Shown here: in pieces, positions 43,753 to 53,262 of the stretch
Numbering within the stretch: the first letter of the stretch is position 1
How the letters are laid out: the number at the start of each line of letters is the position of its first letter
NCBI RefSeq assembly: GCF_030161635.1
Contig: NZ_BSUO01000001.1
Coordinates: 3,639,199 to 3,703,198 of the forward strand
Source of the DNA: Mobilicoccus caccae
GTDB lineage: Bacteria > Actinomycetota > Actinomycetes > Actinomycetales > Dermatophilaceae
Direction of reading: 5' to 3'
DNA: 64,000 nucleotides
Position numbers and translations under genes: made by a program
Notes under the pieces: generated by a model
Told to the model about the DNA's origin: nothing
Databases searched by the model: none
The model's input: only the letters and a program-made list of their open reading frames with translations

Positions 43753-46197
43753 TCAGGCACCTTCCTTGGTGAGTGTGGCGTCTTCCCTGGTGGGTGTGGC
43801 GGCGGGCCGCCCGGGGTGGTGACCGGAGTGGTGGGAGTGGTCGGTGTGCTCGGTCGAGCCACCGGCCGGAGCCGAGGGCGTGATCGGCGCGAACCGCCGC
43901 AGGCGCAGGCTGTTGGCGACGACGAACACCGAGGAGAACGCCATCGCACCGCCGGCGATCATGGGGTTGAGCAGGCCCATCGCCGCGAGCGGCAGCGCGG
44001 CCACGTTGTAGGCGAAGGCCCAGAACAGGTTGGTCTTGATGGTGCCCAGCGTGCGGCGCGAGAGCCGGATGGCGTCGGCGGTCACCCGCAGGTCACCGCG
44101 CACGAGGGTGAGGTCGGCGGCCTCGATGGCGGCGTCGGTGCCCGTGCCCATCGCCAGCCCGAGGTCGGCCTGCGCGAGCGCGGCGGCGTCGTTGACACCG
44201 TCGCCGACCATCGCGACGACGCGGCCCTCGTCCTGCAGCCGGCGCACGACGTCGACCTTGTCCTCGGGCAGCACTCCGGCGATGACCTCGTCGATACCGA
44301 CCTGGTCGGCGACCGTGCGGGCGACGACCTCGTGGTCGCCGGTGAGCAGCACCGGGCGGAGTCCGAGATCCCGCAGGTGCCGGATCGCCTCGGCGCTCGT
44401 CGGCTTGACGGCGTCGGCGACGACGAGCACACCGCGTGCCGCGCCGTCCCAGCCGACGACGATCGCCGTGGCACCGCGCTCCTGCGCCCGCGTCATCACG
44501 GCCATGACGTCGTCACCCACGCGCAGACCGTTCTCGGTGAGCAGGCTCGCGCGGCCCGCGAAGACCTCGCCCCCGATGTCGGCGTCGCGCACGACACCCC
44601 GGACTCCCCGACCGGGGACGTTCTCGAAGTCGGTGACCTCGGCGAGCGGTCCCTGCTCGGCGGCGGCGGAGGTGATGGCGCGGGCGATGGGGTGCTCGGA
44701 GGCGTCCTCCACCGACCCGGCCAGGCGCAGGACGCGCCCGGCGTCCTCACCGTCTGCGGGCACGACGTCCTCGAGCGTCATCGTGCCGGTGGTGACGGTG
44801 CCGGTCTTGTCGAGCACGACGGTGTCGACGCGGCGGGTGGACTCGAGCACCTCGGGCCCCTTGATGAGGATGCCGAGCTGCGCGCCGCGGCCGGTGCCGA
44901 CGAGCAGCGCCATCGGGGTCGCGAGACCGAGGGCGCAGGGGCAGGCGATGATGAGCACGGCCACGGCCGCGGTGAACGCGCCGTTGACACCGCCGCCGAG
45001 CACGAGCCAGGCGATGAGCGTGAGCAGGGCGATGACCAGCACGATCGGCACGAAGATGCCCGAGATGCGGTCGGCCAGCCGGGCGATCTCGGCCTTGCCG
45101 GACTGCGCGTCCTCGACGAGCTTGGCCATGCGCGCGAGTTGGGTGTCGGAGCCGACGCGGGTGGCGCGTACGACGAGGCGACCACCGACGTTGACGGTCG
45201 CGCCGGTGACCCCGTCGCCCTCGGCGACATCGATCGGCACCGACTCACCGGTGAGCATCGAGGCGTCCACGGCCGAACGTCCGGATTCCACGACGCCGTC
45301 GGTGGCGATCGTCTCGCCGGGGCGGACGACGAATCGGTCGTCGACCGCGAGTGAGCCGACGGGAATGCGCTCCTCACGCCCGTCGCGCAGGACCGCGACG
45401 TCCTTCGCCCCCATCTCGAACAGCGCGCGCAGGGCGGCGCCGGCGGTGCGGCGGGACTTGGCCTCGAAGTAGCGGCCGGCGAGCAGGAAGGTGGTGATGG
45501 CGACGGCGGCCTCGAAGTAGATGTTCGCCTCGCCGCCGTGGCCGGGTCGTGCCGTGAACTCGAACTCGTGGGTCATCCCGGGCATCCCGGCGGTGCCGAA
45601 GAAGAGGGCGTAGAGCGACCACCCGAACGCGGCGATCGTGCCCAGGGAGATGAGGGTGTCCATCGTGGTGGCGCCGTGCTTGAGGTTGGTCCATGCGGCG
45701 CGGTGGAACGGCCAACCGCCCCAGACGATCACGGGCGCGGCCAGGGTGAGCGACAACCACTGCCAGTACGTGAACTGCAGCGGCGGGACCATGGCCAGCA
45801 CGATGACCGGAACCGACAGCACGGTGGAGATGATGAGGCGCTGCCGCATCGCCGCCAGGTGGGCGTCCTCGGGGGACCCGGTGTCGGTGTCGGAGTCGCC
45901 GTGCCCGGGGTGGCCCGGCCCGTCGGTGGTCGCCGTCTCGGCCGGCGGCGTCGGCAGTGTGGCGCCGTATCCGGCCTGTTCGACGGTCTCGACCAGCAGG
46001 TGCGGGGTGATGTCACCGCCGACGGGATAGCTGACCTTGGCCTTCTCGGTGGCGTAGTTGACGCTCGCCGACACCCCGTCGAGCTTGTTCAGCTTGCGCT
46101 GGATGCGATTGGCGCAGGACGCACAGGTCATGCCGGTGACGGCGAGCTCGATGTCCTGCTGCTGCGGCTCGACGGCGCTGCTGGTGTCGGTGGTCAT
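43753..46197 (-). CDS. copA: Copper-exporting P1B-type ATPase
   Basis: 814 residues from ATG 46197. One N-terminal heavy-metal domain with GMTCASC near residue 22, a His/Asp-rich linker ([13 protein letters not shown]), TGES actuator loop, the CPC ion site in [13 protein letters not shown], phosphorylation motif DKTGTVT, and [16 protein letters not shown]. The C-terminus has a His-rich tail ([13 protein letters not shown]), probably metal-binding. It exports Cu(I). Located between copZ and csoR; a 26-bp palindrome precedes it. Confidence 0.97.
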   Translation of the reverse strand: MTTDTSSAVEPQQQDIELAVTGMTCASCANRIQRKLNKLDGVSASVNYATEKAKVSYPVGGDITPHLLVETVEQAGYGATLPTPPAETATTDGPGHPGHGDSDTDTGSPEDAHLAAMRQRLIISTVLSVPVIVLAMVPPLQFTYWQWLSLTLAAPVIVWGGWPFHRAAWTNLKHGATTMDTLISLGTIAAFGWSLYALFFGTAGMPGMTHEFEFTARPGHGGEANIYFEAAVAITTFLLAGRYFEAKSRRTAGAALRALFEMGAKDVAVLRDGREERIPVGSLAVDDRFVVRPGETIATDGVVESGRSAVDASMLTGESVPIDVAEGDGVTGATVNVGGRLVVRATRVGSDTQLARMAKLVEDAQSGKAEIARLADRISGIFVPIVLVIALLTLIAWLVLGGGVNGAFTAAVAVLIIACPCALGLATPMALLVGTGRGAQLGILIKGPEVLESTRRVDTVVLDKTGTVTTGTMTLEDVVPADGEDAGRVLRLAGSVEDASEHPIARAITSAAAEQGPLAEVTDFENVPGRGVRGVVRDADIGGEVFAGRASLLTENGLRVGDDVMAVMTRAQERGATAIVVGWDGAARGVLVVADAVKPTSAEAIRHLRDLGLRPVLLTGDHEVVARTVADQVGIDEVIAGVLPEDKVDVVRRLQDEGRVVAMVGDGVNDAAALAQADLGLAMGTGTDAAIEAADLTLVRGDLRVTADAIRLSRRTLGTIKTNLFWAFAYNVAALPLAAMGLLNPMIAGGAMAFSSVFVVANSLRLRRFAPITPSAPAGGSTEHTDHSHHSGHHPGRPAATPTREDATLTKEGA

Positions 46198-46225
46198 GCG
46201 GGTCCTCCACGGCTGTGGTGCGGGT

Positions 46226-46251
46226 CGGCCGGCGCCCGCGGGCGCCGGCCG
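46226..46251. repeat. Perfect 26-bp palindrome between copZ and copA
   Basis: CGGCCGGCGCCCG at 46226-46238 is immediately followed by its reverse complement CGGGCGCCGGCCG to 46251. It occupies the 62-base gap between the copper chaperone and the pump and could form a very stable hairpin in the mRNA. Confidence 0.75.
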
Positions 46252-46259
46252 GGGGGTGA

Positions 46260-46463
46260 TCAGACGAGCTGGTAGCCGGCCTCGGTGACGGCGGCCTCGA
46301 CGGCGGAGCGATCCACGTCGCCCTCGCTGGTGACGTCGACGCGGCCGGACTCCAGGTCGACCTCGACACCGGTGACGCCGGCGATCTCGCCGACCTCCTC
46401 CTTGACGGAGGCGACGCAGTGGCCGCAGGTCATGCCGGAGACGGTGTAGCTGGCGGTGCTCAT
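46260..46463 (-). CDS. copZ: Copper chaperone CopZ
   Basis: 67 residues from ATG 46463. Single heavy-metal-associated domain with the Cu-binding motif GMTCGHC and the ferredoxin-like pattern ([31 protein letters not shown]). It carries Cu(I) to copA. First gene of copZ-copA-csoR, downstream of the CsoR operator. Confidence 0.94.
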   Translation of the reverse strand: MSTASYTVSGMTCGHCVASVKEEVGEIAGVTGVEVDLESGRVDVTSEGDVDRSAVEAAVTEAGYQLV

Positions 46464-46524
46464 GAGGGCTCCTCGGGTGTCGGGTGCGGATCGGGCGGGC
46501 CTCACGCCCACCTCTCACAACACC

Positions 46525-46540
46525 GTACCCCCTAGGGTAT
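46525..46540 (-). promoter_or_regulatory. CsoR operator
   Basis: GTACCCCCTAGGGTAT, a pseudo-palindrome with the C/G tracts typical of CsoR sites, 62 bases before the copZ start. It overlaps a possible -10 (TACCCT on the minus strand). Confidence 0.8.
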
Positions 46541-46588
46541 TCCTCTCGCAGGAGGGGTCCGCCTTGTCCGGCCCGCGCCGGGGGCGCC

Positions 46589-46852
46589 TCAGCGCCCGAA
46601 GGAGTCTGTCTCGTCCTCGAACTCGACGACGCGGCGCGACGGGACGCGCGTGGGGCCATCACCACGGGGCTGCTCGACCCGCTGCGTCTCGGAGGGCGCG
46701 TCGGTCTCGTAGGGCTCGCCGACGTCCTCCGCCGGGTAGCGGCGGCTGCGCACCGACACCGGCTCGACCGTGCGGCTGATGGTGCGCACCATGTAGAGCC
46801 AGGTGAGCGCGAAGCCCAGGAGGAAGGACAGGACGAGCAGCCAGCCGATCAT
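46589..46852 (-). CDS. Small single-span membrane protein (ArfC-position)
   Basis: 87 residues. One N-terminal membrane helix ([20 protein letters not shown]) and a polar acidic/basic cytoplasmic-like tail ([17 protein letters not shown]) without known domains. Overlaps the preceding gene by four bases. By order it corresponds to the third gene of the mycobacterial arfABC operon, though sequence similarity cannot be judged here. Confidence 0.75.
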   Translation of the reverse strand: MIGWLLVLSFLLGFALTWLYMVRTISRTVEPVSVRSRRYPAEDVGEPYETDAPSETQRVEQPRGDGPTRVPSRRVVEFEDETDSFGR

Positions 46853-47079
46853 CGCCGCACCTCCGCTGCCGTCGACCCGGGACCTGCGGGATCCTGCGTG
46901 ACGTCCTCGTCGTCGCGCTCGGCGTGCCGGCGCCGCAGGTCGGCCACGGCGAGATCGATGGCCTCGCGCGGATGCTGCGCGGGCACGAACTGCCGGGCGA
47001 GCAGCCAGGCGACGAGCATCCCGGCGGCGAAGGCCATGACGTACCAGAACCAGGTCGTCGCGAGCGCGATGAAGTCCAT
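46849..47079 (-). CDS. Small single-span membrane protein (ArfB-position)
   Basis: 76 residues. One N-terminal membrane helix (FWYVMAFAAGMLVAWLLA) and a charged tail (AVADLRRRHAERDDED). It starts 15 bases after the OmpA/BON gene and overlaps the next by ATGA, so the three are translationally linked. Corresponds by position to ArfB. Function unknown; possibly an assembly partner of the OmpA protein. Confidence 0.75.
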   Translation of the reverse strand: MDFIALATTWFWYVMAFAAGMLVAWLLARQFVPAQHPREAIDLAVADLRRRHAERDDEDVTQDPAGPGSTAAEVRR

Positions 47080-47093
47080 GTCGGTCCTTGTCC

Positions 47094-48095
47094 TCAGGAG
47101 GCGTTGATCTCGACGCGCCTGTTGGCGGCCTGGCCCTGCGGGGTGGAGTCGTCGGCGACGGGGCGGCTCGAGCCGTACCCCTCGGCGGTGAGGAGGCGAT
47201 CGGGGACGCCGGCCTCGAGAAGGACGTCGCGGACGGCGTGGGCCCGGCGGGTGGACAGCTCGGTGTTGGCCGCGGCCGCTCCGGTGCCGTCGGTGTGACC
47301 GGCCACCTCGATCTTCGTGAACGGGCATCCGGCCAGCTTGGCGCCGATGCCGAGCAGGACCTGGCGCGAGGCATCGCTGACCGTGGATCCGCCGACGTCG
47401 AACTGGACCGGCCGCGACGAGAGTTCGGTGGCCACGTCGGTGCGCACCTTCTCGCACTCCGGGCTCAGCGGTCCGGCCTGGGCGGCAGCGGCTCCGGGCA
47501 ACCGGAGCTGATCGATCAGGCGCATCCCCGGATAGGACTGACCGGCGGCGAACACCGTGCTCGTGCCGGCGGCCTGGTCGGAGGCCTGACCGCTGAGGCG
47601 CACGGTGGCGCGGTCGACCACGACGCCGAGGTCGGTGATGCCGCGACCCGCCGCGAGGATCGTGCCGATGCCGGTGACCGGCGGGGCGTCGGCGCTCGAG
47701 ACCACCTCGACCTCGTCGACCACCCGGAGCTCACCGGAGGCGGCGCGCACACCGTCGAGCAACGCCTTCTTGCCGGCCTCGTCGGGCACCCGCGCGGTGA
47801 CGGTGCGGCGCTGCTCGGCCGTGACGACCTGGATGGGATCTCCCACCACGGCCTGCGGGGAGGGCGAGGCGGCCTGACCTGCGACGGCCTCGTCCGCGCG
47901 GTCGCGCGTGGGGGTGCCGCCGCCCCAGTAGAGCCCGGCGAGCGCGAGCACCAGCGGGATGAACAGCGCGGCGAGGACGAGCCACCCACCCGGACGACGC
48001 CGGTAGCGCCCGGTCACGGTGACCGGACCGTCGGGGTTCGCACGCTCGGAGACCGGGCGCTGCGAGCGGGGCAGGCGTGGGACGAACCGCTTCAC
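47094..48095 (-). CDS. ArfA-like protein: membrane helix, BON-like domain, OmpA domain
   Basis: 333 residues from GTG 48095, preceded by GAGAGGAG. A basic N-terminus (~45 residues), one membrane helix (GWLVLAALFIPLVLALAGLY), a BON-like region (ALLDGVRAASGELRVVDEVEV), then an OmpA/MotB peptidoglycan-binding domain with FTKIEVAGHTDGTG and the Arg-containing NTELSTRRAHAVRDVLLEAG and AEGYGSSRPVADD. This architecture and the two small downstream membrane genes match Mycobacterium ArfA-ArfB-ArfC, linked to acid adaptation and ammonia release. Here the role is inferred from architecture only. Confidence 0.85.
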   Translation of the reverse strand: MKRFVPRLPRSQRPVSERANPDGPVTVTGRYRRRPGGWLVLAALFIPLVLALAGLYWGGGTPTRDRADEAVAGQAASPSPQAVVGDPIQVVTAEQRRTVTARVPDEAGKKALLDGVRAASGELRVVDEVEVVSSADAPPVTGIGTILAAGRGITDLGVVVDRATVRLSGQASDQAAGTSTVFAAGQSYPGMRLIDQLRLPGAAAAQAGPLSPECEKVRTDVATELSSRPVQFDVGGSTVSDASRQVLLGIGAKLAGCPFTKIEVAGHTDGTGAAAANTELSTRRAHAVRDVLLEAGVPDRLLTAEGYGSSRPVADDSTPQGQAANRRVEINAS

Positions 48096-48317
48096 CTCGG
48101 GCGCTCCTCTCAGTGGCCTCTCGTGTGAAATCACCCTATGCGCTCGCACCGACAGTCCTCGGATGGCGAGGCCGCACGTCCGTCACGGTCTCGTCACGTG
48201 ACCGGATCGGGGAGCCGGAGTCCGCGTCTTCGCAGGTCAGCACACGAGTGACCGGGAAGCGAAGACTACCGCCAGGTAAGGGTTCCCTCCGGACGTGACC
48301 TGGATCACGATGGAAAG

Positions 48318-48491
48318 ATGTTCACGCTCGAAGACATCGACATGGCCGAAGACCTGGAGTTCATCCGCCAGAACGGCGCGAGGTTCCTCCCGGACGACAT
48401 CCAGCCCGACGGCGACGTACCCGGCGACGGCGAGACCGACCCCGCCGCCGACGCGATCGCGCACCCGTACGACTACCTCATCGTCCGCTGA
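48318..48491 (+). CDS. Small acidic protein, unknown
   Basis: 57 residues, from ATG 48318 with GGAAAG just upstream. It begins MFTLEDIDMAEDLEF and ends AHPYDYLIVR, with 16 Asp/Glu residues and a Gly/Asp-rich middle. No domain recognised, no membrane segment. It ends 60 bases before the first of two ATPase genes, on the same strand. Acidic, partly disordered composition could suit an inhibitor or partner of a DNA-binding protein, but that is speculation. Confidence 0.6.
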   Translation: MFTLEDIDMAEDLEFIRQNGARFLPDDIQPDGDVPGDGETDPAADAIAHPYDYLIVR

Positions 48492-48516
48492 GGCGGAGAG
48501 GCCGATCCCGACCCAT

Positions 48517-48549
48517 TGCTTACGAAACTTTTCAAAAGTATCGTAAGCA
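48517..48549. promoter_or_regulatory. 33-bp palindrome covering the ATPase promoter
   Basis: TGCTTACGAAACTTTT, a central C, then AAAAGTATCGTAAGCA; the arms differ at one base of 16. Its AT-richness stands out. A promoter fits inside: -35 TTGCTT (48516-48521), 17-base spacer, -10 TATCGT (48539-48544), so transcription would begin at about the ATG at 48552 (leaderless). Confidence 0.75.
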
Positions 48550-48551
48550 CC

Positions 48552-49630
48552 ATGTCCCGGCCTCTGCTCTCGGCCCGCCCCCTCCTCGACACCGACGCCG
48601 ACGCCGCACTGTTCGTGCCGCTCGGCTCCTCCCTCGTCGACCTCGTCGCCGCCTGCGACCGGGGCTATTCCACGCTCATCCACGGCCCTCGCGGATCCGG
48701 CCGCACCACCCTCCTGCGCGCGCTGCAGCGGCACCGGCGTCAGAACGCGAGCGGCGTCACCGCCTACGTCCAGGCGTCCGCGGTCACCGGCCCCCTCGAC
48801 GCGCTGCACGCCTGCCGGGCCGCGCTCCTCGACGCACTCGACACACAGGACGCACTCGACGAGCCCACCGAGACCCAGCCCTCCACCGCACGGGGGGTCG
48901 CCGACGAACTCGCGCTCCTCGCCGGCCTGCTCGCCTCCGGCCGCACGACCTTCCTGGTGGACAACCTCGACCCCCACATCGCGCATCGCCTGTTCGGCAC
49001 CGGGCGCGACGACCTCTGGGAGCTCGACGCCTCGTTCGTCGTCACCGTGGCCGACGACGACCTGCCCATCGTGCTCGCGCCCCCGCCGACGCCTTCTTCG
49101 AGGTGCGCATCGGCCTGCCGCGCCCGACCCGCACCGAGTCCGAGGAGATCCTCCGGCGCCGCCTCGGCCGCGACGTGGATCTCGAGGGAGTCGAGGCCAC
49201 ACCTCGCGCCCTGGTGGAAGCGGCCCGCACCGACCCCGACGACCCGGCGTCGGCCGCCTCCGCCCGCCGCCGGCGCCTCGACGCCGCAGCCCGTCTGGGC
49301 ACCCCCGCCCTCGGGGTCGCGCAAGCCCTGGAGGAGTTCGGCACGGTCAGCCCGTCGGATGCCAAGGTCCGAGATCGACTGGGACTCACCGCCGCCCGTG
49401 TATCGCAAATACTCGTACAGATGTACGATGATGGCCTGGTCACCTACGACGACGTCCGAGACGGGGGCCGGGACGACCCAAGCGCCGATATCGATGGGTT
49501 GTCGGTGGTCTCGACGACACTCGGATCGCAGGCAGCTCGCAGGGACCCGCCGAGGGGGATCTCGGGGATCCCACGGGGAGTCGAGAAGCGCCGTGAGGCA
49601 TCGGACATCGTGAGGAGGGGGACGACATGA
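48552..49630 (+). CDS. P-loop ATPase with C-terminal winged helix (frame broken once)
   Basis: About 359 residues, family not recognised. Walker A GPRGSGRTT at residues ~44-52, Walker B TTFLVDNLD near 137, sensor-like SFVVTVADDD near 163, resembling ORC/STAND-type ATPases. Around residues 275-320 lies a winged-helix region (SPSDAKVRDRLGLTAARVSQ, then YDDGLVTYDD). A basic, disordered-looking tail follows. The frame breaks at the C run 49080-49084; a sixth C restores APPADAFFEVRIGLPRPT. ATG 48552 has no ribosome site and fits a leaderless transcript under the palindrome, which its own winged helix may bind. ATGA overlap with the second ATPase. Confidence 0.75.
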
Positions 49631-50682
49631 GCTTTTCGCAGTTGCGCAGACTCGACCAGGGGCGCGCCTTCAATCCGGCGCCGCATCTGCACGAGCTCGC
49701 GTCCGTCTTCGTGCCCTTCGACAGCCTCACCGGTGAGCGCACGGTCGAGCACGCCGCCCGCACGGCGCTGGTCCACCGACGCCGGGTCGCGCTCATGGGG
49801 GCGACGGGGTCGGGCAAGTCCTCGGTCATCGGGCACGTCTTGGCCGAAGCGGGCGAGGCCCTGCTCGGGCTGCGGGTGCCGGTGTCCATCGAGGAGCCCG
49901 AGGTGGCCGTCGAGCCCGAGGCCTTCCTCGCCCACCTGCTGCGCCACCTGCGCGAAGAGGTGGTCAAGTCCCGGCCCGAGAGCAAGCGGGCGATCAACCG
50001 GTCGGTGCCGCGCGGGCAGCGCGAGACGACGCGTACCTACTCGGCCGAGGCGGGGCTGGCGGGCATCAAGGCCGGCCTGTCGTACGCGGTCAAGCAGGCC
50101 CTGGAGGAGCAGAGCGCCACCAACACGCGCGCGGTCGAGGCCGTGGGCGAGCTGCTGGCCATCATCGACGACCACGGCGTCGTGCCCGTCATCGTGCTCG
50201 ACGACACCGACAAGTGGGTACCCAGCGCTCTGGCCCCGCAGAACGCCCGGCTGCGGGGGCAGTTCTTCACGCGCATCCTGCGGGTCCTCGCCGAGGAGAT
50301 CGACGCGACGGTGCTGCTCGCCGTGCACCCGGCGTACGTCGATGACGAGGCGTTCCAGGCCTCCCGAGGCTTCATCGAACGCGTCATCGAGCTGCCGACG
50401 CTGCCCGACGTCGCCGCCGCCCGCCGCCTGGTCGCCCGCCGCGTGGCCACGGGGTTGGAGGTGCCGGAGCAGGGCCTGGAGCTCGGCGCCGTCCTCGCCC
50501 CCGACGCCCTCGAGCTGCTGTTCGAGTACTACGCGCCCTCGACGAACATCCGGCAGGGGTTGCTCGTGCCGCTCAACGGGGCCCTCACCCAGGCACTCGA
50601 CGCCGACGCCGAGGTCATCGACGTCGCCCACGTGCGTGCCGAACTCGCCGACCTCGACGGAGCCGCCTGGCTGCGCACCTGA
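49627..50682 (+). CDS. AAA-type P-loop ATPase, partner of the preceding ATPase
   Basis: 351 residues, no named family recognised. Walker A GATGSGKSS at ~58-66, Walker B VIVLDDTD at ~188-195, sensor 1-like ATVLLAVHPAYVDD near 235, and a C-terminal lid (SSTTNIRQGL-like segment APSTNIRQGLLVPLNGAL). Between the Walker motifs is a long basic insertion (EVVKSRPESKRAINRSVPRG). Translationally coupled to the first ATPase with GAGGAGG upstream. The overall pattern recalls ORC/KAP-type ATPases that act on DNA or as sensors. Confidence 0.8.
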   Translation: MSFSQLRRLDQGRAFNPAPHLHELASVFVPFDSLTGERTVEHAARTALVHRRRVALMGATGSGKSSVIGHVLAEAGEALLGLRVPVSIEEPEVAVEPEAFLAHLLRHLREEVVKSRPESKRAINRSVPRGQRETTRTYSAEAGLAGIKAGLSYAVKQALEEQSATNTRAVEAVGELLAIIDDHGVVPVIVLDDTDKWVPSALAPQNARLRGQFFTRILRVLAEEIDATVLLAVHPAYVDDEAFQASRGFIERVIELPTLPDVAAARRLVARRVATGLEVPEQGLELGAVLAPDALELLFEYYAPSTNIRQGLLVPLNGALTQALDADAEVIDVAHVRAELADLDGAAWLRT

Positions 50683-50694
50683 TCGGGCGGAGGG

Positions 50695-51843
50695 TCAGCG
50701 GGCCTGGGCGAGGACGGCGTCGGCGAGCAGGGCCACGGCGACGTCGTCGAGCGGATCGGGGCTCGCCGTGTGCTCCCGCAGCAGGTCGCGGGCCAGTCCG
50801 AGGCGGTAGCGCACGGTGTTGTCGTGGACGAAGCACGCCCGGGCCGTCGCCGGGATGCTCCGGCCGCTCGCCAGATACGCACGGACGGTGGCCGACAACG
50901 CCCCTGACCGGCGCGCGTCGTCCCGCTCGCGCAGCGGGCCGAGCACCGAGTTCGCCATCGCCGCCAGCTCGGGGTCGTCCCGCATCGCCAGGACGACGCG
51001 GAGCATGCCGAGCTCGGGGAAGCGCGCCACGGCCCGGCCCAGGACGTGGGCACCGGTCGCGGCCGACCACGCCTCGTCGATCGCCCGCCCGGCGAGAGCG
51101 AGCGGCAGCGCCGGCGTACTCACCCCGACCCGCGCCGAGGGCACGGCGGCGCGCACCGCGTCGACCACGTGCTGCACCTCGGGATGCCCGTCGGCCCCCT
51201 CGGCCCCCTCCCCCGCGTCGACGAGGATGAGCACCCCGTCCGGCATCCCGATGTACGTGGCGTGACGCCGTTCCCGCCGGCCGCTCGGATGCCCGGCCAG
51301 GGCGCGCGCCTCGCGTCCGGACACGTAGACGGCGCTGACGGCGGCGCGGAGTCCCGGGGCCAACTCGCGCAGCGCCTGCATCCGCACCGCGGCGGGCTGT
51401 CCGGGATCGCGCACCACGGCCACGCGCTGGGTGTCGAGGGCCGACTGGCGGTCGAGCAGCACGAGCTCCATGACCTCGGCGATCACGGCGGCGTAGGGCA
51501 CGTGACGGTCGAGCATGAGCACCGGCAACCCCGCCGCCTCGCACAGACGCACCGCAGCGACCGGCAGCCTCGGGACGAACTCGTCGATGACGACGACGGC
51601 CGCCGCCTCCGTGCGGACGAAGTCCTCCATGTACGCCGCGATGTCCTCCGGCTGCGAGCGCACCGCGTACAGGCTCGTGAGGTAGAGGTCGCCCGCGGCG
51701 GACAGCACGTCGTCCTCCGGGGAGGTGGAGGCGTCCACGGCCGAGACGCGACGGACCTCCCGCCCGAGACCGCTTCGCCCGCAGAGGAGTTCGGCCCCCG
51801 CCAGGGACGGCACCTCGAGGACGTCGCGGACGTGCACCGGCAT
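50695..51843 (-). CDS. PucR-family transcriptional regulator
   Basis: 382 residues from ATG 51843, with GGAGG nine bases upstream. N-terminal purine-catabolism regulator domain (VHVRDVLEVPSLAGAELL, LYLTSLYAV, VPRLPVAAVRLCEAAGLPVL), GGDEF-like middle, and C-terminal PucR helix-turn-helix (IPATARACFVHDNTVRYRLG). Divergent from the NCS1 permease gene across 94 bases, so it most likely controls the permease-DUF917 operon in response to a nitrogenous ring compound. Convergent with the second ATPase gene, 12 bases apart. Confidence 0.9.
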   Translation of the reverse strand: MPVHVRDVLEVPSLAGAELLCGRSGLGREVRRVSAVDASTSPEDDVLSAAGDLYLTSLYAVRSQPEDIAAYMEDFVRTEAAAVVVIDEFVPRLPVAAVRLCEAAGLPVLMLDRHVPYAAVIAEVMELVLLDRQSALDTQRVAVVRDPGQPAAVRMQALRELAPGLRAAVSAVYVSGREARALAGHPSGRRERRHATYIGMPDGVLILVDAGEGAEGADGHPEVQHVVDAVRAAVPSARVGVSTPALPLALAGRAIDEAWSAATGAHVLGRAVARFPELGMLRVVLAMRDDPELAAMANSVLGPLRERDDARRSGALSATVRAYLASGRSIPATARACFVHDNTVRYRLGLARDLLREHTASPDPLDDVAVALLADAVLAQAR

Positions 51844-51937
51844 GAACGACCGCCTCCTTGTGAGATCGACAAATCCGTGGCTTCGGTGTTGGGAGTATGA
51901 CACTGACCGGTGGAGTGTGAGCTGGTTCACTTTCGGC

Positions 51938-53262
51938 ATGACCGAGAAACGGCGCTCGTTCGTCGAGCAGCGGGCCCTCACCGCCGTCCCCGCAGGTGAA
52001 CGGCAGCACTGGCTCGCCGTGGCGGCGATCCAGGCGGGCTACATGGTGTCGGTAACGAGCCTGTGGACGGGTGCGCTCATCGTCACCTCGATGACCCTCA
52101 CCGACACGATCGTCGCCGGCACCATCGGCTACCTCATCGTCGTGGGGTTGTCCGTCCTCATGGGGATGCAGGGCAGCGACCTGGGCGTCCCCACCATCGA
52201 GGCGTCGACCTCCGCCTTCGGCGAGAAGGGCGCGCAGTGGCTGATCTCCGCCCTGCTCATCGCCTCGCTCATCGGGTGGTTCGCCATCAACGCGGGCCTC
52301 GTGGGCGCGGCGTTCTCGGGGCTGCTCTCCGAATCGTTCGGGGTCGACGTGCCCGTCATCGTCTCGACCATCGGCTGGGGCCTGATCATGCTGGCCACAG
52401 CGGTCGTCGGCTTCGGCGGACTCAAGATCCTCAACGCGATCGGCGTGCCGATCATGATCGTCGTCTGCGCGATCGGCGTCTGGGTCGGCATCCGCGACCA
52501 GGGCCTGGCCGCCCTGCAGGAGGTGCAGCCCGACGGCAAGATGACGATGGTCGCCGCGATCGGTGTCGTCGTCGGCGGGTACGCCGTGGGTGCGCTCACG
52601 GCCGCCGACGTGACCCGCTATCAGCGCACGCGCGTCGACGTCGCCAAGGCGGTGACGCTGGGGATCCGCCCGCCGGGGTCGCCCTGCTGTGGGCCGGAGC
52701 CGTGCTGTCTGTCGTCGCCGGCAGTGAGGATCTCGCAGCGATCTTCGTCGGCGCGGGGATGCCGCTGCTGGGCATCGTCGGCGTCATCCTGTCGACCTGG
52801 GCGGCCAACGCCGGCAACGCGTACTCCGCGGGCATCGACGTCGTGAAGCTCGGCGGTCTGCGCGACGAGCGGCGGGCCGTCGCGACCGCCGTGTGCGGCG
52901 GCGTCGGCATCGTGCTCGCCTGCCTCGGCATCGTCTCGCACTTCGAGAGCGTCATGGTCTACCTCGGTATCGCGATCACGCCCCTGTGCGGCGTGTTGAT
53001 CGCGGACTACTGGTGGGTGCGCCGGGCTCGCCCGGAGCAGTGGCGTCCGGTGCCGGGCTGGAGCGTTCCGGGCCTGGTCGCAGCGGGTGTCGGCGCCGCG
53101 GTGGCGCTCCTCGTCGAGCGGGTCAGCGCGACCGGGCTCGCGCCGTGGGCGGCGGCGTGGCTCATCCCGAGCGTCGTCGGCGTCGTCGTCGCCGCCGTGC
53201 TCTATGAGACTGCTGAACAATGGCGCGCCTCCCGAGGTCCTCGGGCTGACCTGAAATTCTGA
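51938..53262 (+). CDS. NCS1-family (cytosine permease-like) transporter, C-terminus replaced by IS sequence; frame broken once
   Basis: About 441 residues as read, 12 hydrophobic helices. Family segments: WLAVAAIQAGYMVSVTSLW, GGYAVGALTAADVTRYQR, AGNAYSAGIDVVKL and PLCGVLIADYW. NCS1 permeases carry cytosine, hydantoin, allantoin or similar rings. The frame breaks at GGGG 52675-52678 (five needed: PPGVALLWAGAVL). At 53206 an IS1182-type element cuts the gene 3' of the last helix (VAAVLY); the last ~18 residues before the stop are IS-encoded. The native tail (PPLNAAVGRREADEHVGVSAG after the junction) survives at 56424-56489. The protein may still work because only the polar tail is changed. Confidence 0.88.

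Noticed and set aside
48516..48551. TTG 48516 as start of the first ATPase
   Set aside because: It would make the palindrome coding and has only a distant GGAGAGG; a leaderless start at ATG 48552 fits the promoter within the palindrome better.
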